From contig JAKOGI010001261.1 of the NCBI GenBank assembly GCA_029747015.1, forward strand, positions 62,001 through 126,000: 64,000 nucleotides of DNA, written 5' to 3'. The position numbers were made by a program, and so were the translations under genes. This document shows positions 1 to 11,456 of this stretch, piece by piece. The DNA comes from Carnegiea gigantea. Its lineage: Eukaryota > Streptophyta > Magnoliopsida > Caryophyllales > Cactaceae. Below the pieces are notes generated by a model. It was given only the letters and a program-made list of their open reading frames with translations. It ran no database searches and was not told the origin of the DNA. Position 1 is the first letter of the stretch; the number at the start of each line of letters is the position of its first letter.

Positions 1-262
1 TGCGCATGGCCCGAATTTCTGACCTTGGTAACCTGATGTCCTGAGGCTTTAAAGCCAAACTTTTGGTGTTCCTGGAAAGATGGGAGAGTTAGCTGCCCAA
101 TAAATCAAGTTTCATCCCATTTGGATGTCATTTGCCCACCCAAACCCTTTGTTAAAGCCCAACTGCCCAAACTGTTCTTCCAGGCCAGATTGTACCCGGT
201 TTTGGAAGCCCAATTTCCCTAACCTAAAGTACTCCTAACAACCTGGAATTTTGAAAGATCCC
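1..262 (+). repeat. LTR-like fragment, forward, target of R1
   Basis: No gene is visible. The order of short blocks (a stop-region-like GAGGCTTTAAAGCC, then a block reading TTTGGATGTCATTTG followed by GCCCA motifs) resembles the U3 start of the forward LTRs elsewhere in this window, so this is probably the left remnant of an LTR into which R1 inserted at 263. The resemblance is by eye and diverged. Confidence 0.35.
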
Positions 263-1236
263 TGATGTATTCAAGCTTCACTAAGGCAAGTATTTGCTAA
301 AGTGAATCAAGAATGCACTTGGGTAGAAAACATGAAAAGAAGATCAAGAACCAAGATAGATCAAGTGGACTAGCAAGGTGATGATAATCCACCTTGGTTT
401 GCACACTTGGGCAAATCTTCTTCCTTCAACTAAGTTACAGAAGTTAATCACCTTCTTAGTTGAATTAAGAAGACCTAGAGACCCACTTGAGGTTGCCAAA
501 TACTCAAGATATAACACTAGGAATTTTGAAGAGAATTTGAGAGAGTTTACAAAACTCAAAGCTGAATGCAAGTTCATCTATCCTCTTGGCAGCCCAAGGC
601 CTCCCTTTTATAGTGGGGGAAACCTTTAACAAGATGAAAAAAAAGGATCCAACAAGCTCTTACACGTCCAAAAGCATGGGGGGACCAAAAAGCAAAAGAC
701 AAAATCTGAAAAGTGCTTTTTACTTTATGTCAGCAACTTTTCAGTGCACATGGGTCAACTTTAAACAGCTATAACTCCTAGGTTTCTCATCCAAATTGGC
801 TGCAATAGGTCTTGTTGGAAAGCTCTGGAAGTCAGATTTCACAGGGATCAAGTTGCACGCCATTTGGAGTAGCCGTTTGGGAGATATCAGGCAAAAGGTG
901 CAGCATGTGCAAACTGGGACAGTTTCTGCTGCTTCTAGAAAAGGCTCCCATTGACTTATTTCCTAGATACCTAACCTAGAACTCTTTATATGCCTTTGAA
1001 GCTGACATATTAAGGGTTCCAAAAAGTAATTTTGGCAGCCCTTTAAGTCCACCTAAGCTTGGGTAATTAGGCTTGCAAAACCGGGCCAATTTCTGTCCAA
1101 ACCGGGCAGCATGTGCAATGCATGTTTGATGATTTCTCGGACCATGGTATGAACCTCTTTGACTTCTTTAGTGGTTGTAGGGTCCCTTAGGCATGTGGCT
1201 TGGTCTTCACTTGTTTCCAAAGGATGGTCCCCATCA
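263..1236 (-). repeat. 3' LTR of R1
   Basis: The 974-bp LTR starts TGATGTATTC and ends CCCCATCA on the + strand. Its antisense U3 start carries the short inverted repeat TGATGGGGACCATC, directly after a GGGGAG purine tract, exactly as in R3 and R8. An antisense TATA-like sequence (CTATAAAAGG read on the - strand) lies near 605-615. The last 184 bp contain the 3' end of the pol reading frame. Confidence 0.85.
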
Positions 1237-3276
1237 TACTCCCCGGATTGGTTGGAGTTTGACCTCAAACTCGGAAGTTGATCATCTTCATCATAATATG
1301 GACTAAGATCGGCCACATTGAAGGTGGCCGAGACTCCATACTCTCCTGGGAGGTCAATCTTGTAAGCATTAGGACCAATCTTCTCAATGACTTCAAATGG
1401 ACCATCTGACCTTGGCATGAGCTTGGATTTGCGCTTGCTAGGGAACCTCTCTTTCCTCAAATGAATCCAAACCAAGTCTCCCGGTTGAAATTGAGCATCT
1501 TTCCTATGCTTGTTGGCTCGTTGCTTGGCTTGCTCATTGGATTTCTCAATTCTTTCCCTCACCTTGGTGTGTAGCTCTTGAATTTCTTTGGCCCTCTCCT
1601 CGGCCTCCCAACTAAACTTAGTTGGATTTGGGATTGGAACCAAGTCTAAGGGAGTCCTTGGATTGTAACCATACACCACTTGGAAAGGTGAAAGGGTGGT
1701 TGCCTTGCTTGGAGCTCGGTTGAAGGCGAATTCCGCATGAGGGAGCAACTCATCCCACCCTTTGATGCTCTTCTTGACTAGAACTCTAAGCAAAGTGCCC
1801 AAAGTCCTATTAGTCACTTCAGTTTGACCGTCGGTTTGGGGGTGGCATATAGTGCTAAACTTGAGGTGAGTGCCAAACTTTCTCCACAAGGTAAGCCAAA
1901 AGTGGCTTAGGAACTTGGTGTCCCTATCCGACACCATGCTTCTTGGAATTCCATGGAGACGAACTATCTCTTTGAAGTAAAGGTTGGCAATGGAGGAAGC
2001 ATCATTGGTGGTATGGCATACTATGAAGTGTGCCATCTTTGAGAATCGGTCCACCACTACCATGATTGAATCTTTGTGCCTTTGGGTTCGTGGCAAACCC
2101 GTGATGAAGTCTAAACTCACATCCTCCCAAGGACCTTGAGGAATGGGGAGAGGAGTGTATAGCCCTTGGGGCCGAGAGTGGCTCTTGGCTTGTTGACAAG
2201 TAGAACACCTTCTCACATAGTGCTCTACATCCTTGGACATGCTTGGCCAATAGTAGTACTCCTTGAGTATGGAGCGAGTCTTCTCAATGCCAAAATGTCC
2301 GGCCAAAGCCCCACCATGGAGCTCTTGAATGAGGAGTTCCCGAAACCCACTCCTTGGTATGCATAGCCGGGTCCCTTTGAAGAGAAACCCATGCTCTAAA
2401 TGAAATAGACCGTGGGCATGATAGAGCACTTCTCATAAGTTTCCTTGAAGTCTTCATCTTGGGCATACAACCCCTTAACAATCTCAAAACCAAGGACTTT
2501 GGATTCCAAGGTAGAGAGTAAGAGGTACCTTCTTGATAATGCATCCGCTCCTTTGTTGAATTGACCCGACTTGTGGTGGATCACAAAATGAAAGGCTTGG
2601 AGGTACTCAACCTACTTTGCATGCCTTGGGTTGAGCTTGTGTTGCCCTTGTATGAATTTGAGCGCCTCATGATCCGAATGGAGAATGAATTCTCCTCCCA
2701 CTAAGTAGTGCCTCCAATGCTCCAAAGCTCTCACAATAGCATAGAACTCCTTGTCATAAGTAGAGTACTTCCTCTTTGCATCGTTGAGCTTCTCACTAAA
2801 GAAGGCAAGGGGCCTCTTCTCTTGAGATAGGATAGCCCCTATCCCAACACCGGAAGCATCACACTCTACCTCAAAGACTTTGGAGAAGCTTGGTAGAGCT
2901 AGAACGGGTGCACTTGTGAGCTTGTACTTGATTTCTTCAAAGGCCCTTTGAGCTTGATTGGTCCACTCAAATCTTTTGGCCTTAAGCACCTCGGTCATGG
3001 GGGCAACAATGGTGCTAAAATCTCTCACAAACCTCCTATAGAAAGAGACTAGGCCATGAAAGCTCCTAACTTGTGGAATGGAAGTAGGAACGGGCCAATC
3101 TCGGATTGCTTGGATTTTGCTCTCATCAACATGAATCCCTTGAGCCGAGACAACATAGCTCAAAAATATGACTTGAGAAGTGAAAAAGTGGCACTTCTCC
3201 AAGTTTCCATAGAGCTCTTCTTGAGATAGGATACTCAAGACTTGGTGTAGGTGATGGGCATGCTCTTCTTCACTCT
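1053..3276 (-). pseudogene. R1 pol remnant (RT end, RNase H, integrase, LTR-overlapping tail)
   Basis: Reading leftwards, the remnant encodes the RT thumb region, then RNase H with [26 protein letters not shown] and ILHSDHEAL blocks. Next come integrase with an HHCC finger (HGGALAGHF then RCSTCQQAK), DDE core blocks ([33 protein letters not shown]), and a GPY/F module (SDGPFEVIEKIGPNAYKIDLP). The frame is broken by TAG at 2612-2614, where the other copies have Trp in AKWVE, and by an indel near 2425. The end of the frame, stopping at 1053, lies inside the 3' LTR and codes a tail ending NWPGFASLITQA. The product is a dead reverse transcription/integration polyprotein. Intact relatives would act in virus-like particles and the nucleus. 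Confidence 0.9.
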
Positions 3277-3593
3277 TGCTGGGCAGTTTTGACACCTTGG
3301 GTTTAATTGCTGATTTGAACGACCAAATGAAGTCCAAATTGGATGAAACTTGATTTGTTGGAAAGCTAACATCTTGATCTTCAAATCCATCAAAAAATAT
3401 TAGACGTAAACCCTTAGTCTATTTGAGAAATTAAGCACACAAAAACGGATTAGCTGCTGGATTTAACCCTTGCCCTGCAGTTTCAATGTTTAATCAAAAC
3501 TTGGATGATTTATTCATCCTTAAACCAGCATAATAAGATTACCTAATTTGATTTGATTCTTTTTTAACGAAAGGGATGGAGGGATTTCCATCA
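3277..3593 (-). repeat. S1: fragment of the long-LTR family
   Basis: 317 bp, from TGCTGGGCAG to GATTTCCATCA, are nearly identical to the right end of S4 (58300-58618) and S2 (ending 32626). Orientation is antisense, judged by block order. Its left boundary is a deletion junction with the RT of R1, and its right boundary abuts the truncated protease of R2, so target duplications are lost. Confidence 0.8.
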
Positions 3594-5941
3594 GTGGGTA
3601 AACTCAAACTCCCAGTGACCCCCCATCTAAAGCCATACACCATCCAATGGCTCAATTAAAGCAAAGGTTTGCAAATCTCGTCTCGGTGCCTCTTGTCCTT
3701 AAGCATTGGAAAGGCTTATAAAGATGAGATTTGGTGTGACATTGTCCCCATGGATGCGTGCCATGTCTTATTGGGTCGCCCTTGGCTCTTCGATAGGAGG
3801 GTCATGCATGATGGTCGTATGAATACCTACACCTTCACCAAGGACCACAAAAAGATCACCCTCACTCCCATCAAATCAACCACCCCCTCCAAGCCCAAGG
3901 AAAACCAACAAAGAGATGTCTTTCTCACTACCCTCCTTAAATCCCAAATGCATGAGTTTGCACCTTACAAAGAATGGATATTGCTAGGCCAAGAACCGGC
4001 CTTAACCTCAGTCTCCCACCATCCCATGCTCACCCCCCTCCTACACACCTTTTAGCATGTCTTCCCTCAAGAGATACCTCATGGTTTGCCACCTAAACGG
4101 TCCATCCAACACAAAATTGACCTTGTGCCCGGTTCCATTCTCCCAAACAAACCGACCTATAGGATGAATCCCCAAGAAACTCAAGAAGTCCAATGTCAAG
4201 TTGATGATGTCCTAGCCAAGGGTCTAATCTGTGAGAGTCTAAGCCCATGTGCCGTTTCGGCCCTACTTGTACCCAAGAAAGACGGGAGTATGCGTATGTG
4301 TGTTGATAGTCGAGCTATCAATAAGATCACCATCAAATATCGGTACCCTATCCCAAGGTTGGAGGACCTGCTTGATGAGCTTCATGGCGCCACTATCTTC
4401 TCTAAAATGGACCTTAGAAGTGGCTATTACCAAATCCGGATTTTTGAAGGGGATGAATGGAAAACGGCCTTCAAAACCAAGGGAGGTCTATATGAGTGGT
4501 TAGTCATGCCATTCGGCTTGACTAATGCACCAAGCACCTTCATGAGACTTATGAATGGGGTGCTTAGGCCGGTCATAGGCAAGTTTGTTGTCGTCTATTT
4601 CAATGACATTCTTGTGTATAGCCGGGATGAACAAGAGCATGTAAGCCACCTTCACCAAGTCTTGAGCATTTTGGCTAAAGAGAAGCTCTATGGTAATCTT
4701 GAGAAATGTCATTTCTTCACACCCCAAGTCATCTTCTTGGGTTATGTGGTTTCGGCTCAAGGCATCCATGTTGATGGAGGCAAGGTCATGGCCATCCGTG
4801 AGTGGCCTACTCCCACCTCTATACTACAAGTCCGAAGCTTCCATGGTTTGGCTTCCTTCTATAGGAGGTTCGTGAAGGATTTTAGCTCAATTGTCGCTCC
4901 CATGACCGAGGTTATCAAGGGAAAGACCTTTGAGTGGAATGAATAAGCTCAATTGGCATTCGAGGAAATCAAGAGGAGACTCACAAGTGCTCCTATACTA
5001 GCATTACTGAGTTTCTCCAAGGTCTTTGAGGTGGAGTGTGATGCCTCCGGAGTGGGCATAGGGGCTGTTTTGTCTCAAGAAAAACGGCCCATTGCATTCT
5101 TTAGTGAGAAGTTGAATGACGCCAAGCAGAAGTACTCCACCTATGATAAAGAGTTCTATGCAATAGTTCGAGCTTTGGAACATTGGAGGCACTACCTAGT
5201 GGGGGCCGAATTCATCTTGCATTCGAACCATGAAGCCCTCAAATTCATTCAAGGACAACATAAGCTCAATCCCCGCCATGCCAAGTGGGTTGAGTACCTC
5301 CAAGCATTCAACTTCATGATACATCACAAGGCCGGCAAGTTGAACAAGGGAGCGGATGCGCTCTCAAGGAGATACTTTCTCCTTTCGGTCCTAGAATCCA
5401 AGGTACTTGGGTTTGAAATCTTCAAAGGGATGTATGCCAATGATGAGGACTTCAAGGAGATCTATGTCAAATGTGCCAACCATCCCTACGGCCTCTTCTA
5501 TGTCCTAGAGAGGTTTCTTTTTAAGGGGACACGGCTTTGCATACCCAAGTGTGGGTTTAGAGAGTTACTAATCCAAGAGCTTCATGGTGGTGCTCTATCC
5601 GCGATCACTTTGGGGTAGAGAAGACTTGTTCAATGCTCAAGGAGCATTATTATTGGCCGAAGATGGCTAAAGATGTGGAACACTTCATCAAAAGGTGCTC
5701 AATTTGTCACATGGCTAAGAGCCATGTCCTTCCCCACGGCCTCTACTCTCCTTTGCCCGTACCTTTAGCTTCATGGGAAGACATTAGCTTGGACTTCATC
5801 ACGGGTTTGCCTCGCACTCAAAGAAGTAAGGACTCCATCATGGTGGTGGTGGACCGATTCTCCAAAATGGCCCACTTTGTTCCTTGTCACACAACCCATG
5901 ATGCCTCCCACATAGCCAATCTCTACTTCAAGGAGATTGTG
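3594..5941 (+). pseudogene. R2 protease-RT-RNase H-integrase, first part
   Basis: The segment begins in the protease C-terminal region ([17 protein letters not shown] then [20 protein letters not shown]). A TAG at about 4053 separates it from RT, which keeps [30 protein letters not shown] and [17 protein letters not shown], but the catalytic box reads YFND instead of YFDD, a lost catalytic Asp. A stop near 4944 splits RT from RNase H ([21 protein letters not shown]). RNase H flows directly into integrase with Trp intact in AKWVEYLQ. A small insertion near 5600 shifts the frame inside the HHCC finger; the second part (RCSICHMAKS, DFITGLPRTQ) is open to 5941, where R3 interrupts after LYFKEIV. 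It is a dead copy close to R8. Confidence 0.93.
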
Positions 5942-7071
5942 TGATGGAGGGTTGCAAAGAGAAGAACCAACTCACAACTTGCTTCAAAGTGGAACACGAA
6001 GGGAAGAGGAATGAAAAACAGCAAAGGGAGATGAGTAACCAAGAGTTTGGATAATCAAGTGATCTTTCAAGGGATAATCCTAGGAGCCACCCTTGGAGAA
6101 CACTTGGGCAATCTCTTTGTATCAACTAGTTACAGAATTTAATCACCTTCTAGCTGAGAGAAAGAGACCTAGAGACCCACTTGAGTTGCCAAGCTCAAGA
6201 TATAACACTAGGAGTTTTGTGGAGAGAGTTTAGAGAACTCACAAGCTCTTGCATTCAAAGTTGTCTTACAAAATGAGGGCCAATCTGGTTTTAAGCTAGA
6301 ATGGCCGAGGTTCCCACCCTCTCCAAGCAGTAAAATCAAAACTAAGTACATTTGGAGAAGAGTTACACATCTAATCAACCATTGCTAACTCAACACCTCA
6401 CTACCTAGCTTAATCTACCTCATTAGGGGTTATAATGCCTCCCAAATGAGGTGTCAAGCTCACAAGGATCCTAGAAAGCAGCAAGGTGAGTCATTCAGCA
6501 AGTGGGGAGGCAAGTGGGCAAGCAAAACCCAAGAAAAATCAGACATTGTACCGGTTGGTGAAGAACCGATTAAAGGGGTGTTTTACTTGTCCTTTTGGTT
6601 GGTTAAAACCAACACAAGGGGGTGCTTTGGATGGGATTTGAACCCATGATCTGATAAACATTTATGTCCCCTTCCATGCTGCAAAATTTCAGAAAGAATG
6701 GAGTTGAGTTGGTGGTCCAAACTCCTTCTTGTTTTGGACAGTGCTGGATTGGCGCCCAGCTTGCACGGTTGGGAAAAGCTTGCTGTTTGACCGACCAAAT
6801 GACCTCCAAATCCCTTGCAACTTGTTTTATTGGATTCCTAACATCTTAAACTTAAAGAGAGGGGGCAAGGCAGTCAATCATCCCCTCGTCTTCAAGGCCC
6901 AAAAGATGCACAAAACCGGGCCAATTTTCGGTCGAATCTGCCCAGGTTCTGTCCGTGTGCTCCAATGTGTTTCTGGCCATTGCATGAATGGTCTTGACTT
7001 CCTTGGGGCTTGGATGGATGTGTGGGCTTGCTGGTTGAGTGCTTGAAGTTTGGGCTTGATGGTCCCCATCA
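5942..7071 (-). repeat. R3 3' LTR
   Basis: 1130 bp, + strand ends TGATGGAGGG...GTCCCCATCA. The reading frame of integrase extends into it to the stop at 6852. It contains a tRNA T-arm-like palindrome at 6631-6647. Confidence 0.95.
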
Positions 7072-8434
7072 TTCTCCCCGGGTTGGTTGGAGTTTGACCT
7101 CAAACTCGGCAACTCTTCATCTTCATCATGGTATGGGCTCAAATCAGCCACATTGAAGGTGGCGAATACCCCATAATCACCGAGAAGGTCTACCTTGTAA
7201 GCATTTGGGCCAATCTTCTCAAGGATTTCAAAAGGCCCATCCGATCTTGGCATCAATTTGGATTTCCTCTTGCTTGGGAACCTCTCCTTCCTCAAATGGA
7301 CCCACACTAGGTCCCCGGGCTGAAAATGAGCTTCTCTCCTCTTCTTGTTGGCATAAGTCTTGGCTTGCTCATTGAACTTTTCAATTCTTTCCCTCACCTT
7401 GGCATGGAGCTCTTGAATCTCCTTTGCTCTCTTCTCGGCCTCCCAACTAAATTTGGTGGGATTAGAGATGGGAACAAGGTCGAGGGGCATCCGTGGGTTG
7501 CTTCCATACACAATTTGGAAGGGTGAGAGGCCCGTGGCCTTGCTTGGGGTGCGGTTGAATGCAAATTCCGCATGGCAAAGTGACTCATCCCAACTTTTGA
7601 TGTTCCCTTTGACCAAAACTCGAAGTAAAGTACCCAATGTGCGGTTTGTTACCTCGGTTTGGCCGTCCGTTTGGGGGTGGCAAGAGGTGCTAAACTTGAG
7701 GTTGGTGCCAAGTTTTCTCCACAATGTAAGCCAAAAATGGCTTAAGAATTTAGTGTCACGATCGGACACCATACTTCTTGGAATACCATGTAACCTCACA
7801 ATCTCTTTGAAGTAAAGATTAGCCACTTGTGAGGCATCAAAGGTGGTGTGACAAGCCACGAAGTGAGCCATCTTTGAGAATCTATCAACTACCCCCATGA
7901 TGGAGTCCTTGTTGGTAGCCCCGTAATGAAATCCAAGCTAACATCCTCCCAAGGCCCTTGAGGGACCGGTAGAGGTGTATAGAGGCCTTGAGGCCGGATG
8001 TGGTCTTTGGCAAGTTGGCAAGTAGAACACCTTTTGGTGAAATGCTCTACATCCCTAGACATCTTGGGCCAAAAGTAGTGCTCCTTGAGCATGGAGCATG
8101 TTTTCTCAACTCCAAAATGGCCGGCAAGAGCTCCCCCATGGAGTTCTTGAATCAATAGCTCTCTAAACCCACATTTGGGAATGCATAATCGATTTCCTTT
8201 GAAAAGGAAACCATTCTCCAAGTGGTAGGACCCGTGGGCGTGGCTAGAACAGCCTTCAAAGATAACCTTGAAGTCTTCATCTTGAACATACATATCTTTG
8301 ATGCACTCAAACCCAAGTACCTTGGATTCAAGAGTAGAGAGCAAGAGGTACCTCCTAGAAAGTGCATCGGCCCCTTTGTTCATTTGGCCGGATTTGTGGT
8401 GGATCACAAAGTGAAAGGATTGCATGAACTCCAC
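6852..8434 (-). pseudogene. R3 integrase with LTR-overlapping tail, one frameshift
   Basis: Directly after the TAG at 8435-8437 the same frame continues with VEFMQSFHF and ADALSRRYLLL, then the HHCC finger (HGGALAGHFGVEKT; RCSTCQLAKD) and the first DDE Asp (SLDFITGLP). A 13-nt deletion near 7908-7914, compared with R8, shifts the frame between ITGLP and DSIM. The remaining integrase ([22 protein letters not shown]) and GPY/F module (SDGPFEILEKIGPNAYKVDL) are open to 6852. The last 220 nt lie in the 3' LTR and encode a tail beginning DGDHQAQTS and containing ENWPGFVHLL. Only the TAG and this deletion separate R3 from a full coding set. Confidence 0.93.
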
Positions 8435-11413
8435 CTACTTGGCATATCGGGGGTTGAGCTTATGTTGTCCTTGTATGAACTTCAAGGCTTGGTGATCCGT
8501 GTGGAGAATGAACTCTCCTCCAACCAAGTAATGCCGCCAATGTTCTAATGCCCTCACAATGGCATAGAACTCCTTGTCGTATGTGGAGTACTTCCTCTTG
8601 GCATCATTCAGCTTCTCACTAAAATAGGCAATGGGCCTCTTCTCTTGTGATAACACGGCCCCTATGCTAACTCCGGAAGCATCACACTCCACTTCAAAAA
8701 CCTTGGAAAAGCTAGGTAGTGCAAGAATGGGTGCCCTAGTAAGCCTTTCCTTGATTTCCTCAAAAGCTTGTTGGGCTTGTTTACTCCACACAAATTGCTT
8801 GGCTTTGAGGACCTCGGTCATGGGGGCCATGATGGAGCTAAAATTGCTCACAAATCTCCTATAGAAGGAGGCCAAGCCATGAAAACTTCGAACTTGTTGT
8901 ATGGAGGTGGGAATAGGCCACTCACGGATGGCCTTGATCTTTTCTTCATCCACTTGGATGCCATCGGCCGAAACAACATACCCCAAAAACTTCACTTGGG
9001 GAGAGAAGAAATGGCACTTTTCGAAGTTGCCATAGAGTTGCTCTTGAGCCAAGACACTCAAGACCTCATGCAAGTGCTTAGAATGCTCCTCTTCTCCACG
9101 GCTATACACCAAAATGTCGTCAAAGTACACAATGACATATCTCCCAATAAATGGCTTGAGAACTTGGTTCATAAGCCTCATGAATGTGCTTGGTGCATTT
9201 GTCAAACCAAAGGGCATGACAAGCCACTCATAGAGACCACCCTTGGTTTTGAAAGCCATTTTCCACTCATCCCCGTCAAAGATCCGGATTTGATAATAGC
9301 CACTTCTAAGATCAATCTTGGAGAAGATAGTGGCTCCATGAAGCTCATCAAGGAAATCTTCCAATCTTGGAATGGGGTACCGGTACTTGATGGTAATCTT
9401 GTTGATAGCTCTACTATCAACACACATTCTCATGCTCCCATCTTTCTTAGGCACAAGTAGAGCCGGGACGGCACATGGGCTCAAACTCTCACGGATTAAC
9501 CCCTTGGATAGGAGCTCATCCACTTGTCTTTGAACCTCTTGTGTCTCTTGGGGGTTCATGCGGTAGGCTAGCTTGTTTGGGAGTGTGGCATCGGGAATAA
9601 GATCAATTTTGTGTTGGATTGATCTCTTAGGGGGAAGGCCATGGGGTATCTCTTGTGGAAAGACATGGGAAAAGGCTTTTATGAGGGGTGCAAGTAAAGG
9701 ATGGGAAGGTTCCTTTACCTTGGCCGGTTCTTGGCCTAGGAGAATCCACTCTTTAAAATCTTCAAATTCATGGAGTTGGGAGTGGAGTAAGGTGGTGAGA
9801 AAGACATCCAACTTGGGATTGTCTTGGGGGTTCTTTTGTGGGCTTGGTTTGAGGGGAGTGAGGGTGATTTTCTTGTGGTCTTTGGTGAAGGTGTAGGTGT
9901 TCAAGCGACCATCATGCATAACCCTTCTATCAAACAACCATGGTCGGCCCAAGAGGACATGACAAGCATCCATGGGCACAATGTCACACCAAAGTTCATC
10001 CTTATAGGTTCTACCAATGGAAAAGGAAAGTAAACACCGAGAGGTGATTTGCAAACCCTTACCTTGGTTGAGCCATTGGATTGTGTAAGGATTAGGATGA
10101 GGTGTGACCGGGAGCTTGAGTTTGTCCACCATGGTCTTGGAAGCCACATTAGCACAACTTCCTCCGTCAATAATGAGCGAGCACACCTTTCCACTCACGG
10201 TGCATCGAGTGTGGAAAATGCTTTCCCTTTGCTCCATGTCTTCATGGGAAACTAGCCCACTCAAGGCCCTTCTAATCACCAAGAGCTCTCCTTCATCCGG
10301 GCCCTCTTCAACCTCCTCTATGACTTCACTCAAGTACACCCCTTTCTCATCTTCCTCCTCCTCTACCTCCTCTTCTAGCTCCTCTAGGGAAGCTTGATAT
10401 TCAGCTAGAGAGACCATTCTTTTGTTGGGACACTCGGAAGCATAGTGTCCAAGGCCCTGGCAATGAAAACACCGGACTTTGCTAGATGGCTTAGGGGGCG
10501 GTTGTTTGGAGGGAGTTTGTGGAGTGGTGTTTTGTGGGGGTTTCGGGTTTGGAGATGGGAAGGATTTTTTAGGAGTGTATGGAGGCTTTTGGAAGCCATA
10601 AGGCCGTGGGGTAAGCTTGGGGATGGGATTCTTGCCTTTGAGTTTCTTTTGCATTTCAACTTTGTGGGCTAGAGCACTTAGCTCATCAAGAGAGGTGTAA
10701 GGATGTAACTCAACAACATAAGCAATTTGCTCATCAAGACCGCTCAAATATCGAATCAAGGTTTGGGAGTCATCCTCCTTCAAATCACATTTCAAGAGGA
10801 GTTGCTCAAAGTCCCTTGTGTACTCTTCTACACTTTTGGAACCCTGTTTGAGGTGGTGGAGTTTAAGGAAATTGTCTTGGAGGTAATGTGGGGGTAAGAA
10901 TTTGGCCTTTAGTTTGGACTTCATTAGCTCCCAAGTCTTAACCTTACTTTTCCCCTTCCTTACTCTCTTGGACACAACATTAGACCACCAAATAGAGGCA
11001 TATTTACGAAGTTTCAAAGCCACTAATTTTACCTTCTTGTCTTCCGGGATGTCTTTGTATTCGAAGACCTGTTCCACGGTTTGTAACCAGTCAAGAAAGA
11101 TATCCGGATCAAGTTGGCCTTCAAACTCCGGGATGTCAACTTTGAAATCACCATAGCTCCGTTCACTATGCTTTTGGTGTCGACGAGGCCGTCTACCTCG
11201 CTCTTCCTCACTAGAATCACCAAAAGGGTTGCTTCCCTCGGAATCATCCGAGTCCCTATGCTTGCTTGAGCTTCTAGAACTCCACTGGTTCCGCCTCTTC
11301 TCCTTCATGAGTTGACCAAGTTGCCGTTGAAGGTACTTGAGTTGAGCCTCAAGTTCGGCTTTCTCCTTAAAAGCTTGCTCAGCGACTTGAGAAGGGGTAA
11401 GGCTAGCGGACAT
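8435..11413 (-). CDS. gag-pol: R3 Gag-protease-RT-RNase H polyprotein (992 aa)
   Basis: This is the longest open frame in the window. I take the ATG at 11413 (MSASLTPSQ) because R8 has the same start and because codons further upstream lie in the inserted LTR of R4. Order: N-terminal coiled-coil (about 12-40), acidic/Ser-rich linker, Gag core with [13 protein letters not shown] and IWWSN (about 90-250), Pro-rich linker, CCHC knuckle [14 protein letters not shown] (315-328), and a Glu-rich stretch. Protease active Asp is at about 416 ([11 protein letters not shown]), RT with YFDD at 763-766, and RNase H with DASG from about 911. It ends in TAG at 8435-8437 where relatives have Trp (AKWVE), just before integrase. 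It should build the particle and make cDNA but lacks integrase unless the stop is read through. Confidence 0.95.
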   Translation of the reverse strand: MSASLTPSQVAEQAFKEKAELEAQLKYLQRQLGQLMKEKRRNQWSSRSSSKHRDSDDSEGSNPFGDSSEEERGRRPRRHQKHSERSYGDFKVDIPEFEGQLDPDIFLDWLQTVEQVFEYKDIPEDKKVKLVALKLRKYASIWWSNVVSKRVRKGKSKVKTWELMKSKLKAKFLPPHYLQDNFLKLHHLKQGSKSVEEYTRDFEQLLLKCDLKEDDSQTLIRYLSGLDEQIAYVVELHPYTSLDELSALAHKVEMQKKLKGKNPIPKLTPRPYGFQKPPYTPKKSFPSPNPKPPQNTTPQTPSKQPPPKPSSKVRCFHCQGLGHYASECPNKRMVSLAEYQASLEELEEEVEEEEDEKGVYLSEVIEEVEEGPDEGELLVIRRALSGLVSHEDMEQRESIFHTRCTVSGKVCSLIIDGGSCANVASKTMVDKLKLPVTPHPNPYTIQWLNQGKGLQITSRCLLSFSIGRTYKDELWCDIVPMDACHVLLGRPWLFDRRVMHDGRLNTYTFTKDHKKITLTPLKPSPQKNPQDNPKLDVFLTTLLHSQLHEFEDFKEWILLGQEPAKVKEPSHPLLAPLIKAFSHVFPQEIPHGLPPKRSIQHKIDLIPDATLPNKLAYRMNPQETQEVQRQVDELLSKGLIRESLSPCAVPALLVPKKDGSMRMCVDSRAINKITIKYRYPIPRLEDFLDELHGATIFSKIDLRSGYYQIRIFDGDEWKMAFKTKGGLYEWLVMPFGLTNAPSTFMRLMNQVLKPFIGRYVIVYFDDILVYSRGEEEHSKHLHEVLSVLAQEQLYGNFEKCHFFSPQVKFLGYVVSADGIQVDEEKIKAIREWPIPTSIQQVRSFHGLASFYRRFVSNFSSIMAPMTEVLKAKQFVWSKQAQQAFEEIKERLTRAPILALPSFSKVFEVECDASGVSIGAVLSQEKRPIAYFSEKLNDAKRKYSTYDKEFYAIVRALEHWRHYLVGGEFILHTDHQALKFIQGQHKLNPRYAK

Positions 11414-11456
11414 GGTGGCTTTGGGATGAGAACTTGGTGTTTTGGGACGGACAGGG

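Larger units (their letters stand above)
263..3276 (-). mobile_element. R1: truncated antisense Ty3/gypsy element
   Basis: This is a 5'-truncated antisense element: its 3' LTR lies at the left, followed by integrase, RNase H and the last part of RT. It stops abruptly at about 3276 inside the segment just after the RT catalytic motif, where long-LTR scrap S1 begins; no 5' LTR, PBS or gag remains. The five bases before the LTR are ATCCC, but the other target copy is lost, so integration cannot be confirmed by a duplication. Its pol belongs to the same sublineage as R2, R3 and R8 (ESKVLGFE and [15 protein letters not shown] blocks). Confidence 0.85.

Noticed and set aside
6631..6680. Possible tRNA gene near the T-arm-like palindrome
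   Set aside because: No D-arm, anticodon arm or matching 5' acceptor strand within about 90 bases on the - strand; kept only as a finding.
8768..9460. 230-residue + strand ORF opposite R3 pol
   Set aside because: Exact shadow of the RT/RNase H coding strand, with no recognisable domain; similar shadows lie opposite R8 (45729-46181) and R10.
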